A stretch of 64,000 bases of DNA from Geomonas ferrireducens (GCF_004917065.1 NZ_SSYA01000003.1:704318-768317), one strand, 5' to 3'; numbered from the stretch's first letter, positions 42,055-50,790 are shown. Numbers and translations are program-made. The notes: generated from the letters alone by a model not told the origin.

Positions 42055-43380
42055 ATGACGCAATTGAAAGAGAAGTTGTTTGAGAAGATCCAGGCACACC
42101 GCCCCCGTATCACCAAGCTGACCAAAGAGTTCGGCTCCGTCATCATCGACAAGGTGGACATCGGCCAGTGCATCGGCGGCGCCCGCGACATCAGGTCGCT
42201 CGTCACCGACATCTCCTACCTCGACCCGCAGGAAGGCATCCGTTTCCGCGGCAAGACCATCCCCGAGACCTTCGAAGCACTGCCGAAGGCGGCAGGCTCC
42301 GAGTACCCGACGGTCGAGTCCTTCTGGTACTTCCTGCTGACCGGCGAGGTTCCGACCCTGGAGCAGGTTGCCGCCGTTGAGGCCGAGTTCAAGACCCGTC
42401 AGGTGGTGCCCGAGTACGTGTACACCGTCGTGCGCTCGCTGCCCAGAGACAGCCACCCGATGGTCATGCTCTCCGTCGGCATCATGGCCATGCAGAAGGA
42501 GTCCAAGTTCGCTGCCTTCTACAGCGGCGGCAAGTTCAACAAGATGGATGCCTGGGAGTACGTCTACGAGGATGCAAGCGACATCGTCGCACGTATCCCG
42601 GTTCTCGCAGCCTTCATCTACAACCTGAAGTATCGCGGTGACAAGCAGATCGCCATCGATCCGAAACTCGACCTGGGCGCCAACTTCGCCCACATGATCG
42701 GTCAGAGCGAGCAGTACAAGGACGTGGCAAGGATGTACTTCATCCTCCACTCCGACCACGAGTCCGGCAACGTCTCGGCTCACACCACCCACCTGGTGCA
42801 CTCCGCTCTCTCCGACCCGTACTACGCGTACGCCGCCGGCCTGAACGGCCTTGCCGGTCCGCTGCACGGCCTTGCCAACCAGGAAGTTCTCGGCTGGATC
42901 ATGGAGTTCCAGAAGAAACTCAACGGCGCCGAGCCGACCAAAGAGAACGTCACCAAGGCTCTCTGGGATACCCTCAACGCAGGCCAGGTTGTTCCGGGCT
43001 ACGGCCACGCCGTTCTCAGGAAGACCGACCCGCGCTACACCGCGCAGCGTGAGTTCTGCCTCAAGACTCCGGGCCTCAAGGACGACTCGCTGTTCAAACT
43101 GGTCGCCATGATCTTCGAGACCGCCCCGGGCGTTCTCACCGAGCACGGCAAGACCAAGAACCCCTGGCCGAACGTCGATGCGCAGTCCGGCGTCATCCAG
43201 TGGTACTACGGCCTCAAGGAGTGGGACTTCTACACCGTTCTGTTCGGTGTTGGTCGTGCCCTTGGCTGCATGGCGAACATCACCTGGGACCGCGGCCTTG
43301 GTTACGCGATCGAGCGTCCGAAGTCCGTTACCACCGACATGCTCGAGAAGTGGGCTGCAGAGGGCGGCAGGAAGATGTAA
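42055..43380 (+). CDS. gltA: Citrate synthase, eukaryotic type
   Basis: 441 residues. The catalytic triad falls at His271 (GPLHGLANQEV), His318 (GYGHAVLRKTDPRY) and Asp375 (NVDAQSGVIQWYYG), nearly the numbering of mitochondrial enzymes (274, 320, 375). IRFRGKTIPETFEALPKA is also typical of the mitochondrial type and unlike the usual bacterial hexameric form. Geobacter sulfurreducens is known to use such a eukaryote-like citrate synthase for acetate oxidation via the TCA cycle. RBS aaggaga precedes the ATG; a strong terminator follows. The upstream dyads suggest repression under some growth mode. Confidence 0.95.
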   Translation: MTQLKEKLFEKIQAHRPRITKLTKEFGSVIIDKVDIGQCIGGARDIRSLVTDISYLDPQEGIRFRGKTIPETFEALPKAAGSEYPTVESFWYFLLTGEVPTLEQVAAVEAEFKTRQVVPEYVYTVVRSLPRDSHPMVMLSVGIMAMQKESKFAAFYSGGKFNKMDAWEYVYEDASDIVARIPVLAAFIYNLKYRGDKQIAIDPKLDLGANFAHMIGQSEQYKDVARMYFILHSDHESGNVSAHTTHLVHSALSDPYYAYAAGLNGLAGPLHGLANQEVLGWIMEFQKKLNGAEPTKENVTKALWDTLNAGQVVPGYGHAVLRKTDPRYTAQREFCLKTPGLKDDSLFKLVAMIFETAPGVLTEHGKTKNPWPNVDAQSGVIQWYYGLKEWDFYTVLFGVGRALGCMANITWDRGLGYAIERPKSVTTDMLEKWAAEGGRKM

Positions 43381-43411
43381 TTCGCCGCTTAACGGCAAAG
43401 TTGAACAGGAA

Positions 43412-43440
43412 GGGGGCGCGTTTGCGCCCCCTTTTTTTTT
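43412..43440 (+). terminator. Rho-independent terminator of gltA
   Basis: Eight G/C pairs (gggggcgc with gcgccccc), a four-base loop and a run of nine T, 31 bases after the gltA stop. Confidence 0.95.
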
Positions 43441-43453
43441 AGCTGGCGGCTCG

Positions 43454-43501
43454 GCTGATGGCTGATGGCTGATGGGAGTGATGGGAGTGATGGGAGTGAT
43501 G
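43454..43501. repeat. Two adjacent short tandem repeats (7 bp x3, 9 bp x3)
   Basis: gctgatg occurs three times in a row, followed by ggagtgatg three times, all perfect. A looser gctaaa/gctaag run follows near 43530-43550. Located between the gltA terminator and the end of the convergent AMMECR1 gene. Confidence 0.85.
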
Positions 43502-43595
43502 GACTCGGCGAGGACAGGGGTAGGTTAGGGCTAAAGCTAAGGCTAAAACTAGGTGGGGAAGGTGGGACCGCCGGTGGGGCGGCCCCATATCTGCA

Positions 43596-44144
43596 TCACT
43601 GTTCTGCGAACACCTGGGCGCTAAAGACGTAAAGATCGGCTCCCTCTTTCCAGTCGTCTCTCTTCAGACCGGCCTTCAGCGCCGTCTGCATCAGGAAGGT
43701 CTCGCGATCCCATTTGTGCTCCACTGCTACCTGGGGCAGGAGCACCCCGCGCGAAAAGTTCTTCTCCAGATACAGGCCGTGTTTGCCAACCTCCACCTCT
43801 TCGGGGGACTCTATCTTGCTGAGGGGCGAGAGCACCGATATCTCCAATTCGAACTCAGCCAGGTCGTCCTCCTTCATCGGGTAGAAACGGGGATCCCTGG
43901 TTGCTGCGGAGGCGGCCATCTCCTGGACTAATTGATATAAGGGCTTGTCTGAGGTGAAGTTGCCAATGCAACCTCTAAGCGCCCCTTGTTTCTTGATGGT
44001 GACGAAACACCCCTGGGGCGCCAGCAGCCTTTCCCCGGTCACCATCTGCATCTTGAGTTTTCCGGTCTGGACCGTAGACGTTACCGCTTCGCGGGCCAGA
44101 TGGAGAAGAAGTTTCTTGTCTGAGGAATTGAGCGTTTCGTTCAC
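43596..44144 (-). CDS. AmmeMemoRadiSam system protein A (AMMECR1 domain)
   Basis: 182 residues starting at GTG 44144 with an agggggacc Shine-Dalgarno. The AMMECR1 domain fills the protein: CFVTIKKQGALRGCIGNF (the LRGCIG signature, residues ~46-63), AASAATRDPRFYPMKEDDL, ELEISVLSPLSKIESPEEV and GVLLPQVAVEHKWDRETF. It is usually found with Memo-like and radical SAM partner genes; neither is adjacent here. Its reaction is not established. The 480 bases upstream, to the lipoprotein gene, hold nothing clearly recognisable besides that gene's promoter. Confidence 0.92.
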   Translation of the reverse strand: MNETLNSSDKKLLLHLAREAVTSTVQTGKLKMQMVTGERLLAPQGCFVTIKKQGALRGCIGNFTSDKPLYQLVQEMAASAATRDPRFYPMKEDDLAEFELEISVLSPLSKIESPEEVEVGKHGLYLEKNFSRGVLLPQVAVEHKWDRETFLMQTALKAGLKRDDWKEGADLYVFSAQVFAEQ

Positions 44145-44519
44145 GGGTCCCCCTTGGTGGCGTAGCTCCGGCGCGGGGCGGAGAGAGATTGGTCTAAAGT
44201 AATATATTCAGTCTCTGTTTACAAGAACTATGCACCCTTCTTCCACCGTTTTTCGCCTTTATCAAACCCGATCATGACCGTGAGGGGGATGTCGGAGGGC
44301 GACACGTGGCAGCTGTCTTCCCGTGGCCACCTGTTGGACGCTTTTCATTCCCCTGGGTGTTGCTCCACGACCCGGTTTCGGGGGAGGAGTCATCCGCAGT
44401 AGGTTGCTTTCCTTCGCATTTATCGCAATATTGTAGAGTTTGCATATTTGCGCTGGCCGATCAAAAAGTTTACAAAACAGGCGTTAATAATTTTTTGCAT
44501 TCCCCACCTTTAAAAAGTG

Positions 44520-44547
44520 TTGACTTTTACAGGAATGCTAGTATATT
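44520..44547 (+). promoter_or_regulatory. Sigma-70-like promoter of the small lipoprotein gene
   Basis: TTGACT (44520-44525) and TATATT (44542-44547) with a 16-base spacer, about 80 bases before the start codon at 44628, in a locally AT-rich segment. Confidence 0.6.
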
Positions 44548-44627
44548 CGCCATTTGTTGTCGTACGAAAAAAACCATGCGCTTTGCGCAGTAATGGTAAA
44601 TCCAAAAGAAAAGAGGTGATATCGTCA

Positions 44628-44837
44628 ATGAAAAAACTGATCTCCTTCGCACTTTGCCTGGCCCTGGCCCTGTCCTTCGCTGCTGGCTGCAAGAAGAAAG
44701 AAGAGGCTCCGGCTCCGGCCGCTGAGCAGGCTGCTCCGGCTGCTCCGGCGCAGGCTCCGATGTCCTCCGCTAAAGCTCCGGAAGCTGCTCCGGCTGCTCC
44801 GGCTGCTCCGGCTCAGGCTCCGGCTGAGAAGAAGTAA
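44628..44837 (+). CDS. Small Ala/Pro-rich lipoprotein
   Basis: 69 residues from ATG 44628, with aagaggtgat upstream. MKKLISFALCLALALSFAAG is a lipoprotein signal ending in the lipobox AAGC; the mature part starts Cys-Lys-Lys-Lys and then consists almost wholly of Ala, Pro and Glu (EEAPAPAAEQAAPAAPAQAP), encoded by repeated gctccg codon pairs. It is probably acylated and sent to the outer membrane, as an extended spacer or filler lipoprotein. Own promoter and a two-hairpin terminator suggest strong independent expression. No family beyond lipoprotein is recognised. Confidence 0.85.
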   Translation: MKKLISFALCLALALSFAAGCKKKEEAPAPAAEQAAPAAPAQAPMSSAKAPEAAPAAPAAPAQAPAEKK

Positions 44838-44865
44838 GCTGAAACAGGGTCGCCCTGTTTCGCGA

Positions 44866-44896
44866 AGCCCACAGATCGCTCTGTGGGCTTTTTTTG
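44866..44896 (+). terminator. Rho-independent terminator of the small lipoprotein gene
   Basis: agcccacag pairs with ctgtgggct around a six-base loop and ends in seven T. A second hairpin, aaacaggg-tcg-ccctgttt, lies just before it (44842-44861). Confidence 0.93.
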
Positions 44897-44918
44897 TACC
44901 TCTATCCGGCCATTTGCC

Positions 44919-44948
44919 TTGACAACGGCGGAGCCGGAATGCTAATTA
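44919..44948 (+). promoter_or_regulatory. Sigma-70-like promoter of ndk
   Basis: TTGACA at 44919-44924 with TAATTA (44943-44948, 18-base spacer) or CTAATT (17-base spacer) as -10, followed 38 bases later by the ndk start. Confidence 0.55.
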
Positions 44949-44985
44949 GATGGGTCGTCTACTATAAATAATCTCGGAGGAAACA

Positions 44986-45399
44986 ATGGAAAGAACATTT
45001 GCCATCATAAAGCCTGACGCAGTCGAGAGAAACGTGACCGGCAAGGTCCTCGCCATGATCGAAGAAGGTGGCTTCAAGATCGTCGGCATGAAGAAGATCC
45101 TGCTCTCCAAGAGCCAGGTCGAAGGGTTCTACTACGTTCACAAAGAGCGTCCGTTCTTCGGCGACCTCTGCGCGTTCATGTCCCGCGGCCCGGTGATCAC
45201 CCTGGTGCTGGAGAAGGAAAACGCCATCGCCGACTGGCGTACCCTCATGGGTGCAACCAACCCGGCCAACGCCGCGGAAGGTACCATCCGCAAGTCCCTG
45301 GGTGTCAGCATCGAGGAGAACACCGTACACGGCTCCGATTCCCCCGAGTCCGCTTCCTTCGAAATCCCGTATTTCTTCAACCAGCTGGAACTGGTTTAA
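44986..45399 (+). CDS. ndk: Nucleoside diphosphate kinase
   Basis: 137 residues, complete. [20 protein letters not shown] is the standard start and His115 in [13 protein letters not shown] is the phosphohistidine. It balances nucleoside triphosphate pools by transferring the gamma-phosphate from ATP to other NDPs. RBS cggagga precedes the ATG. Its terminator separates it from rlmN, although only 66 bases lie between the two genes, so some read-through is possible. Confidence 0.97.
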   Translation: MERTFAIIKPDAVERNVTGKVLAMIEEGGFKIVGMKKILLSKSQVEGFYYVHKERPFFGDLCAFMSRGPVITLVLEKENAIADWRTLMGATNPANAAEGTIRKSLGVSIEENTVHGSDSPESASFEIPYFFNQLELV

Positions 45400-45426
45400 T
45401 CCGAAGCCGGTTCAGGACAGACCAAG

Positions 45427-45451
45427 AGCCCTTCGCGAGAAGGGCTTTTTT
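45427..45451 (+). terminator. Rho-independent terminator of ndk
   Basis: agcccttc-gcga-gaagggct followed by T run (45446-45451). It ends 15 bases before the rlmN start codon, so it also lies in the rlmN leader. Confidence 0.9.
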
Positions 45452-45465
45452 AGTATCAAGTGGGC

Positions 45466-46500
45466 ATGGAAAAGACCGATATCAAGAATTTGACCCTGCA
45501 GGATCTCGAGGCGTACATCTCGGGGCTCGGCAAGGAACGCTTCCGCGCGAAACAGATCTTCAAGTGGCTCTACCAGATGGATGCCATGAGCTTCGACGAG
45601 ATGACCAACGTCTCCAAGGAGTTCAGGGCCGTTCTGCAAGAGCGTGCCGAGATCAGCAACCTCATCCCCGAGGCGGTCGAGGCTTCCGCGGACGGCACGA
45701 GGAAGTACCTCTTCCGTCTTAAGGACGGCTCCGCCGTGGAAAGCGTACTCATCCCGGACGAGGGGAGAAACACCCTGTGCATCTCCAGCCAGGTCGGCTG
45801 CGCCATGAAGTGCGCCTTCTGCCTGACCGGCACCTTCGGCCTTGACAGGAACCTGACCACCGCCGAGATCGTGAACCAGGTTTGCGCGGTGAAACGCGAA
45901 CACCCGGTGAACAACATCGTCTTCATGGGGATGGGGGAGCCGCTGCACAACCTTGGCGGCGTCATCCCGGCGGTGAAGATCCTCACCGACCCGGACGGCT
46001 TCCAGCTCTCCACGCGCAAGGTGACCGTCTCCACCTCGGGGCTCGTCCCTGAGATGGCGGAGCTTGGACGCGGCTGCACGGTGAACCTTGCCGTCTCCCT
46101 GAACGCCACGACGGACGAGGTGCGGGACCAGATCATGCCGATCAACCGGCGTTACCCCCTGAAGGAGCTCCTGGCCGCCTGCAAGGCGTTCCCGCTTCCC
46201 TCCAGGCGCTGGATCACCATGGAGTACGTCATGATCCGGGACCTGAACGACACGCTGGAGGACGCGAAAAGGCTCGTGCGCCTGATCAGCAACATCCCCT
46301 CCAAGGTGAACCTGATCCCGTTCAACGAGCACGAGGGGTGCGGCTTCAGGACGCCGACCCAGGAGAGCATCGACCGGTTCCACAAGTACCTTTTGGACAA
46401 GAACGTCACCGTGATCACCCGCTCCAGCCGCGGTGGGGATATCTCCGCCGCCTGCGGGCAGTTGAAGGGGAAGTTGGATAAAAAGGACGAGGCAGACTAG
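45466..46500 (+). CDS. rlmN: Dual-specificity 23S rRNA/tRNA (adenine-C2)-methyltransferase
   Basis: 344 residues from ATG 45466 (a GTG two codons upstream is possible; no strong Shine-Dalgarno for either). Radical SAM cysteines are Cys112, Cys116 and Cys119 ([12 protein letters not shown]); other RlmN text is [19 protein letters not shown] and [13 protein letters not shown], with the conserved Cys near the end in [11 protein letters not shown] that takes part in methyl transfer. It methylates C2 of A2503 in 23S rRNA and A37 in some tRNAs. Third tRNA/rRNA A37-type modification enzyme in the window with mtaB and miaA. Confidence 0.96.
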   Translation: MEKTDIKNLTLQDLEAYISGLGKERFRAKQIFKWLYQMDAMSFDEMTNVSKEFRAVLQERAEISNLIPEAVEASADGTRKYLFRLKDGSAVESVLIPDEGRNTLCISSQVGCAMKCAFCLTGTFGLDRNLTTAEIVNQVCAVKREHPVNNIVFMGMGEPLHNLGGVIPAVKILTDPDGFQLSTRKVTVSTSGLVPEMAELGRGCTVNLAVSLNATTDEVRDQIMPINRRYPLKELLAACKAFPLPSRRWITMEYVMIRDLNDTLEDAKRLVRLISNIPSKVNLIPFNEHEGCGFRTPTQESIDRFHKYLLDKNVTVITRSSRGGDISAACGQLKGKLDKKDEAD

Positions 46501-46555
46501 CGCCGCCTGAAGGGGCGCTCCGTTTATATTAATTCAATGACGCTGGGAGGAAGCT

Positions 46556-47419
46556 ATGGCTAACGAAGTAATCGGTGTGATCGGCGGCAGCGGACTGTAC
46601 GAGATGGAAGGGATGACCGGGGTGAGCCAGGTCACCGTGGATACCCCGTTCGGCAGGCCCAGCGACGAGTACGTCACCGGTACCCTTGACGGCGTACAGA
46701 TGGTCTTCCTGCCGCGCCATGGCAAGGGGCACCGCTTCACCCCCTCCGAGGTGAACTACCGCGCCAACGTCTACGGCATGAAGAAGCTCGGCGTCACCCG
46801 CATCATCTCCGTCTCGGCGGTGGGGAGCCTGAAGGAGGAGATCGTCCCCGGGCACATCGTCGTCCCGGACCAGTTCATCGACCGCACCCGCGGTTTCCGT
46901 AAGGACTCCTTCTTCGGCAACGGCGTGGTCGGCCACGTCCAGTTCGCGGACCCCGTCTGCGGCGAACTCTCCGACATCCTGTACCGGGCGGCCGGTGAGG
47001 TGGGGGCTACCGTGCACAAGGGGGGATGCTACGTCTGCATGGAGGGACCGGCCTTCTCCACCCGCGCCGAGTCGCACCTGTACCGCTCCTTCGGCGCTTC
47101 CATCATCGGCATGACGAACCTGACCGAGGCGAAGCTCGCCCGCGAGGCCGAGATCTGCTACGGCGTCATAGCCCTCTCCACCGATTACGACTGCTGGCAC
47201 GAGTCCCACGACGACGTCTCGGTGGAGGCTATCATCGAGATCATCAAGAACAACGTGGCCACCGCGAAAAAGATCATCCGCCAGGCGGTGGCGCAGGTTG
47301 CCGCCGGCCGCGGCTGTGCCTGCGGCGAGGCGCTCAAGTACGCGGTGATCAGCGATACCTCGGTCATCCCCGTCGAGACCCGCGAAAACCTCGAGCTCAT
47401 CCTCGGGAAATACCTGTAG
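46556..47419 (+). CDS. mtnP: S-methyl-5'-thioadenosine phosphorylase
   Basis: 287 residues. VIGVIGGSGLYEMEGM is the phosphate-binding start of the PNP/MTAP family, followed by FLPRHGKGHRFTPSEVNYRA, and YVCMEGPAFSTRAES and IGMTNLTEAKLAREAE, which carry base and ribose contacts. Asp in STDYDCWH region favours adenine-type substrates, as in MtnP. It cleaves methylthioadenosine to adenine and methylthioribose-1-phosphate. RBS gggagga before the ATG. A hairpin terminator separates it from the PfkB kinase. Confidence 0.93.
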   Translation: MANEVIGVIGGSGLYEMEGMTGVSQVTVDTPFGRPSDEYVTGTLDGVQMVFLPRHGKGHRFTPSEVNYRANVYGMKKLGVTRIISVSAVGSLKEEIVPGHIVVPDQFIDRTRGFRKDSFFGNGVVGHVQFADPVCGELSDILYRAAGEVGATVHKGGCYVCMEGPAFSTRAESHLYRSFGASIIGMTNLTEAKLAREAEICYGVIALSTDYDCWHESHDDVSVEAIIEIIKNNVATAKKIIRQAVAQVAAGRGCACGEALKYAVISDTSVIPVETRENLELILGKYL

Positions 47420-47431
47420 AACGACAACGTG

Positions 47432-47461
47432 CCGCCGGGGCTTCCCGGCGGCTTCTTCTTA
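47432..47461 (+). terminator. Probable rho-independent terminator of mtnP
   Basis: gccgccggg pairs with cccggcggc (nine G/C pairs, loop gctt) followed by ttcttctta, a T-rich but interrupted tail. Confidence 0.75.
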
Positions 47462-47502
47462 TCCGCAGTCGCACCCCATCCCGCACCACACCGGAGGCTT
47501 TC

Positions 47503-48420
47503 ATGAGCATACTTGTCGTAGGCTCCGTCGCACTTGATTCCGTAGAGACCCCGTTCGGGGTAAGAGACCGCGTCCTTGGGGGCTCCGCCACCTATTTCGC
47601 CACTTCCGCCAGCTTCTTCACCGACGTGAACCTCGTGGCCGTGGTCGGGGAGGACTTCCCTGAGGAGCACACCCGCTTTCTCTCCTCGCGCAACATCGAT
47701 CTTACCGGCCTCTCCCGGGTCCCCGGCGAAACCTTCCACTGGAAGGGGCGCTACGGCTACGACCTGAACGAGGCGCAGACCCTGGAAACCCACCTGAACG
47801 TGTTCGAGAGCTTCAAGCCGGTGATCCCCGAAGCTTATGCGGACGCGCAGTACCTGATCCTCGCCAACATCGATCCCGAGCTGCAGATGGAGGTGCTGAA
47901 CCAGGTGAAGAGCCCGCGCGTGGTCGCCTGCGACACCATGAACTTCTGGATCTCCTCGAAGCCTGAGGCGCTCAAAAAGGTGATCAGCCGCGTCGACTTC
48001 CTGATCATCAACGAGGGGGAGGCACGCCAGCTCTCCGGCGAGGCGAACCTGGTAAAGGCCGCCCGCGCCATCATAGGCCTCGGCGTGAAGAACCTCATCG
48101 TGAAGCGCGGCGAGTACGGGGTGCTCATGTTCAACGGGCACTCGGTCTTTGCCGCCCCCGCGTTCCCGCTCGAGGAGGTCTTCGACCCGACCGGCGCAGG
48201 CGACACCTTCGCCGGCGGTTTCATGGGGTATCTCGCCAACACCGGTAACCTCTCCGAGGAGGGGATCCGTCAGGCCGTCATCTTCGGCTCGGTGATGGCC
48301 TCCTTCAACGTGGAGGACTTCAGCCTCGAACGTCTGAAGACCCTCAGCTACCCCGAGATCGAGGCGCGTTACCGCAGCTTCAAGAACATGACCCATTTTC
48401 AGGGCGTAGGTGAGCTGTAG
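47503..48420 (+). CDS. PfkB family sugar kinase
   Basis: 305 residues from ATG 47503, eleven bases after ggagg; the frame is open far upstream but only as a shadow of mtnP. ILVVGSVALDSVETPFG opens the ribokinase fold, GGSATYFATSASFF is the first PfkB signature, and DPTGAGDTFAGGFMGYL (residues ~227-243) holds the catalytic Asp and anion hole. Substrate is unclear; the family includes ribokinase, adenosine kinase and fructokinase. Position after mtnP hints at nucleoside or thioribose salvage, but this is only context. Confidence 0.9.
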   Translation: MSILVVGSVALDSVETPFGVRDRVLGGSATYFATSASFFTDVNLVAVVGEDFPEEHTRFLSSRNIDLTGLSRVPGETFHWKGRYGYDLNEAQTLETHLNVFESFKPVIPEAYADAQYLILANIDPELQMEVLNQVKSPRVVACDTMNFWISSKPEALKKVISRVDFLIINEGEARQLSGEANLVKAARAIIGLGVKNLIVKRGEYGVLMFNGHSVFAAPAFPLEEVFDPTGAGDTFAGGFMGYLANTGNLSEEGIRQAVIFGSVMASFNVEDFSLERLKTLSYPEIEARYRSFKNMTHFQGVGEL

Positions 48421-48522
48421 CGCCGCATCTGGAGCGCCGCCGATTACCGGCTTCTCATTGACAACGATCACCACATCTGTTAATTTTTCCTGGTGCAATT
48501 TCGCGGGTTTCCTGTGAGGTAT

Positions 48523-49275
48523 ATGAATCGTCCCACGTTCTTCATGCTTGCCGTCACCGTCCTGCTCGCCTCGGGGTGCGCCCTGAGTCAGGCCGACAGG
48601 AACCTGGCCGTCTACCACTTCCAGATGGGGCAGTCCTTCTATGCCGAGAGCAACTTCACCGGCGCCCTGAAGGAGCTGACCGCCGCCGAGAAGCTCACGC
48701 CAAAAGACCCCGAACTTCTGAACCTTTTGGGGCTCGCCTATTTCCGCAAGGGACACTACGACCTCGCCGAGGAGAAGTTTCTGAAGGCGGTCTCCCTCAG
48801 GAAGAACTTCTCCGATGCGCGCAACAACCTGGGCGTCAACTATCTGGAGATGAAGCGCTGGGATGACGCCATCAACCAGTTCAAGGTGGTGCAGGACGAC
48901 ATCTTCTACCAGGGACAGGACAACGCCGCCATAAACCTGGGGCTCGCCTACCTCGGGAAGGGGGATTACCCCCATGCCCTTGAGGTGCTGCGCGGCCAGG
49001 TCGGCAAAAACGGCAACGATCCCCGTACCAGGCTGAACCTCGGACGCGTCTACTTCGCCATGGACAAGACCGAGCTTGCCGTAGAGGAGTACCAGAAGGC
49101 GCTTAGGCTTGCGCCGACCTACGCGAGCGCCCATTACCACATGGGGCTAGCGCAGATGAAGCTCAAAAACGCCGAAGCGGCCAGGAACGCGTTTCAGGAT
49201 GTTGTGCGTCTGGCCCCGGATTCCGAGATCGGGCAGCTCTCCAGGGAGTACCTGGACCTGCTCAAGGTGAGGTAA
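48523..49275 (+). CDS. Tetratricopeptide-repeat lipoprotein (PilF/PilW-like)
   Basis: 250 residues from ATG 48523, with tgaggt upstream (an in-frame GTG at 48493 is an alternative). The signal MNRPTFFMLAVTVLLASGC ends in a lipobox (ASGC). About six TPR units follow, for example AVYHFQMGQSFYAESNFTGA, PELLNLLGLAYFRKGHYDLA, DARNNLGVNYLEMKRWDDA and AHYHMGLAQMKLKNAEAA. PilF-type TPR lipoproteins help assemble the type IV pilus secretin in the outer membrane. The stop is one base from the RodZ-like gene, so the two are co-expressed. Confidence 0.87.
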   Translation: MNRPTFFMLAVTVLLASGCALSQADRNLAVYHFQMGQSFYAESNFTGALKELTAAEKLTPKDPELLNLLGLAYFRKGHYDLAEEKFLKAVSLRKNFSDARNNLGVNYLEMKRWDDAINQFKVVQDDIFYQGQDNAAINLGLAYLGKGDYPHALEVLRGQVGKNGNDPRTRLNLGRVYFAMDKTELAVEEYQKALRLAPTYASAHYHMGLAQMKLKNAEAARNAFQDVVRLAPDSEIGQLSREYLDLLKVR

Positions 49276-49276
49276 A

Positions 49277-50116
49277 GTGGCTGAGCCAGAGTTGGAAAAC
49301 GGCGCGGAGCTCCCGGTCGGGGAGTACCTGCGCAGGGCCCGCGAGGCGAAGGGGCTTCAGTTGGAAGACGCCGCCCGCGTCACGAAGATCGGGAAGAACT
49401 ACCTGGTCGCCATCGAGGCGGGACAGTTTGAAAAGCTCCCCAATGCGGCGTATATCAAGGGGTTCCTGCGGCTTTACGCCGGGTACCTCTCCCTTTCCGG
49501 TGACGATATCGTGGCGCGGTACGAGAAGGGGCTCGCTCCTCCTCCCGGCCTACAGCCTACCGCCACCAACACCACAGAGGCCGAATCAAAGCGGCCCGGA
49601 ATCGTGAGCCTGGAGCGGGTCAGGGTGGCCGGTCCCGGACGGTGGGCGGTGCCTGCGCTTTTGCTAATAGCTGTGGTTGTCGTGGCTGTTTTCATCTCCG
49701 AGGATGAGCGTCCTGTAGCCCCCCCTCCGGCGGCACCCCCTGCGCCGGCAGCCGTTCCCGCGCCTGCACCCCTTGCCGTTCAAAAGCCGTTAAGCTCAAG
49801 CCGCGGCGCTCTTCCCGCGCCCCCAGCGGAAGGGGAGAGCACAGCGACGCCGCCCGGCAAAAAGGGAGGCATCGTGCTGAAGCTGCGCTTCACCCAGGAC
49901 AGCTGGCTCAGCATCACCATCGACGACAGCATCTCGCAGCGCTACGACCTGAAGGCCGGCGACATCATCGAGTGGAAAGGGGAGCGTTCCTTCGTTCTCG
50001 ATCTCGGTGACGGTGGCGCGGTCGAGGGTGAGTTGAACGGCCGCCCCCTCAAGGCACTGGGTGAGTCGGGAAAGCCTGCGCACGTGGAGTTGACCGGTCG
50101 CGAAGCGGGACAGTGA
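49277..50116 (+). CDS. RodZ-like helix-turn-helix membrane protein
   Basis: 279 residues, GTG start. Residues ~14-80 form the RodZ-type helix-turn-helix (GEYLRRAREAKGLQLEDAAR, KIGKNYLVAIEAGQFEKLPN, YIKGFLRLYAGYL). One membrane helix lies at ~116-136 (WAVPALLLIAVVVVAVFI). A Pro/Ala-rich linker leads to the C-terminal DUF4115 domain (LKLRFTQDSWLSITIDDSIS ... EGELNGRPLKALG). RodZ links MreB filaments to the membrane and controls cell shape. 50117-50313 downstream holds nothing recognisable. Confidence 0.9.
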   Translation: MAEPELENGAELPVGEYLRRAREAKGLQLEDAARVTKIGKNYLVAIEAGQFEKLPNAAYIKGFLRLYAGYLSLSGDDIVARYEKGLAPPPGLQPTATNTTEAESKRPGIVSLERVRVAGPGRWAVPALLLIAVVVVAVFISEDERPVAPPPAAPPAPAAVPAPAPLAVQKPLSSSRGALPAPPAEGESTATPPGKKGGIVLKLRFTQDSWLSITIDDSISQRYDLKAGDIIEWKGERSFVLDLGDGGAVEGELNGRPLKALGESGKPAHVELTGREAGQ

Positions 50117-50313
50117 GACCGGAAACGATGCGTCGCCTTCCCGGGTACGGCAGGTTTGGGCCGGGAGACGGTAAGAAGTGACTGTGACTGGCGTTAATGT
50201 GAAGGGGGCTGCTGCGAGTTGGATTGCGCGGGGATGCCCCCGCTTCGTCTTCGCCGCGTAAGACCATTCACTACGACCAGTTACGGAATCTTGTGAAGAG
50301 GGCTTACCCGCCC

Positions 50314-50341
50314 TTGACAGCGGGTTCCCTAGTGTTAGAAT
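50314..50341 (+). promoter_or_regulatory. Sigma-70-like promoter of the receiver-domain gene
   Basis: TTGACA (50314-50319) and TAGAAT (50336-50341), 16-base spacer, about 25 bases before the start codon at 50367. Confidence 0.6.
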
Positions 50342-50366
50342 CAATCCTGCAGATTTTAATAAGAAT

Positions 50367-50759
50367 ATGGAGCCGATCTTGCCAAAGCAGCCGAAGAGAA
50401 TACTGGTGGTAGACGACGAGGAGAACGCTCGCATCGGCCTCTCCCGACTACTTGCCAAGGAAGGCTTCCTGGTAGACAGTGTTGCGAACGGGTTCGAAGC
50501 GCTCAACTACTTGCGCGAGCAGGAAGTGAACCTGATCGTCACCGATATCAATATGCCCGAGATGAACGGCATCACCTTCCTGAAGGAACTGAACAGGAGC
50601 TATCCGTCCAGCAACGTAATCATGATCACCGCCTACGGCGGGGTGGAATCCTATATAGAGGCGATGAACCTGGGGGCCTTCGAGTACATCAACAAGCCGG
50701 TGAAGATCGACGAGCTTAAGTCGATCCTCAAGAAGATCTTCAAGGAAACGAGCCACTGA
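50367..50759 (+). CDS. Single-domain response regulator
   Basis: 130 residues: only a CheY-like receiver domain. Acidic pair in ILVVDDEENARIGL, phospho-acceptor Asp60 (VTDINMPEMNG), Thr in MITAYGG and Lys in INKPVKIDELKSIL complete the switch. With no output domain it must act through protein contact. It heads a signalling set: universal stress protein, a receiver-kinase and another receiver follow. Its ribosome site is weak (aataagaat). Confidence 0.92.
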   Translation: MEPILPKQPKRILVVDDEENARIGLSRLLAKEGFLVDSVANGFEALNYLREQEVNLIVTDINMPEMNGITFLKELNRSYPSSNVIMITAYGGVESYIEAMNLGAFEYINKPVKIDELKSILKKIFKETSH

Positions 50760-50790
50760 CTCTGATCGCCGAAAACCGGGGAGGGTCCAG

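Noticed and set aside
42025-43398. 457-residue minus-strand open frame opposite gltA
   Set aside because: gltA has all catalytic residues; the antisense frame is a codon-bias artefact.
44306-44593. 95-residue plus-strand frame before the small lipoprotein
   Set aside because: Covers the promoter of the lipoprotein gene, lacks a ribosome site and shows no family text.
47185-49140. 651-residue minus-strand open frame
   Set aside because: Mirror of mtnP, the PfkB gene and the TPR gene; G+C-rich codon bias opens the opposite frame. Sequence is His/Val/Gly-rich without family motifs.
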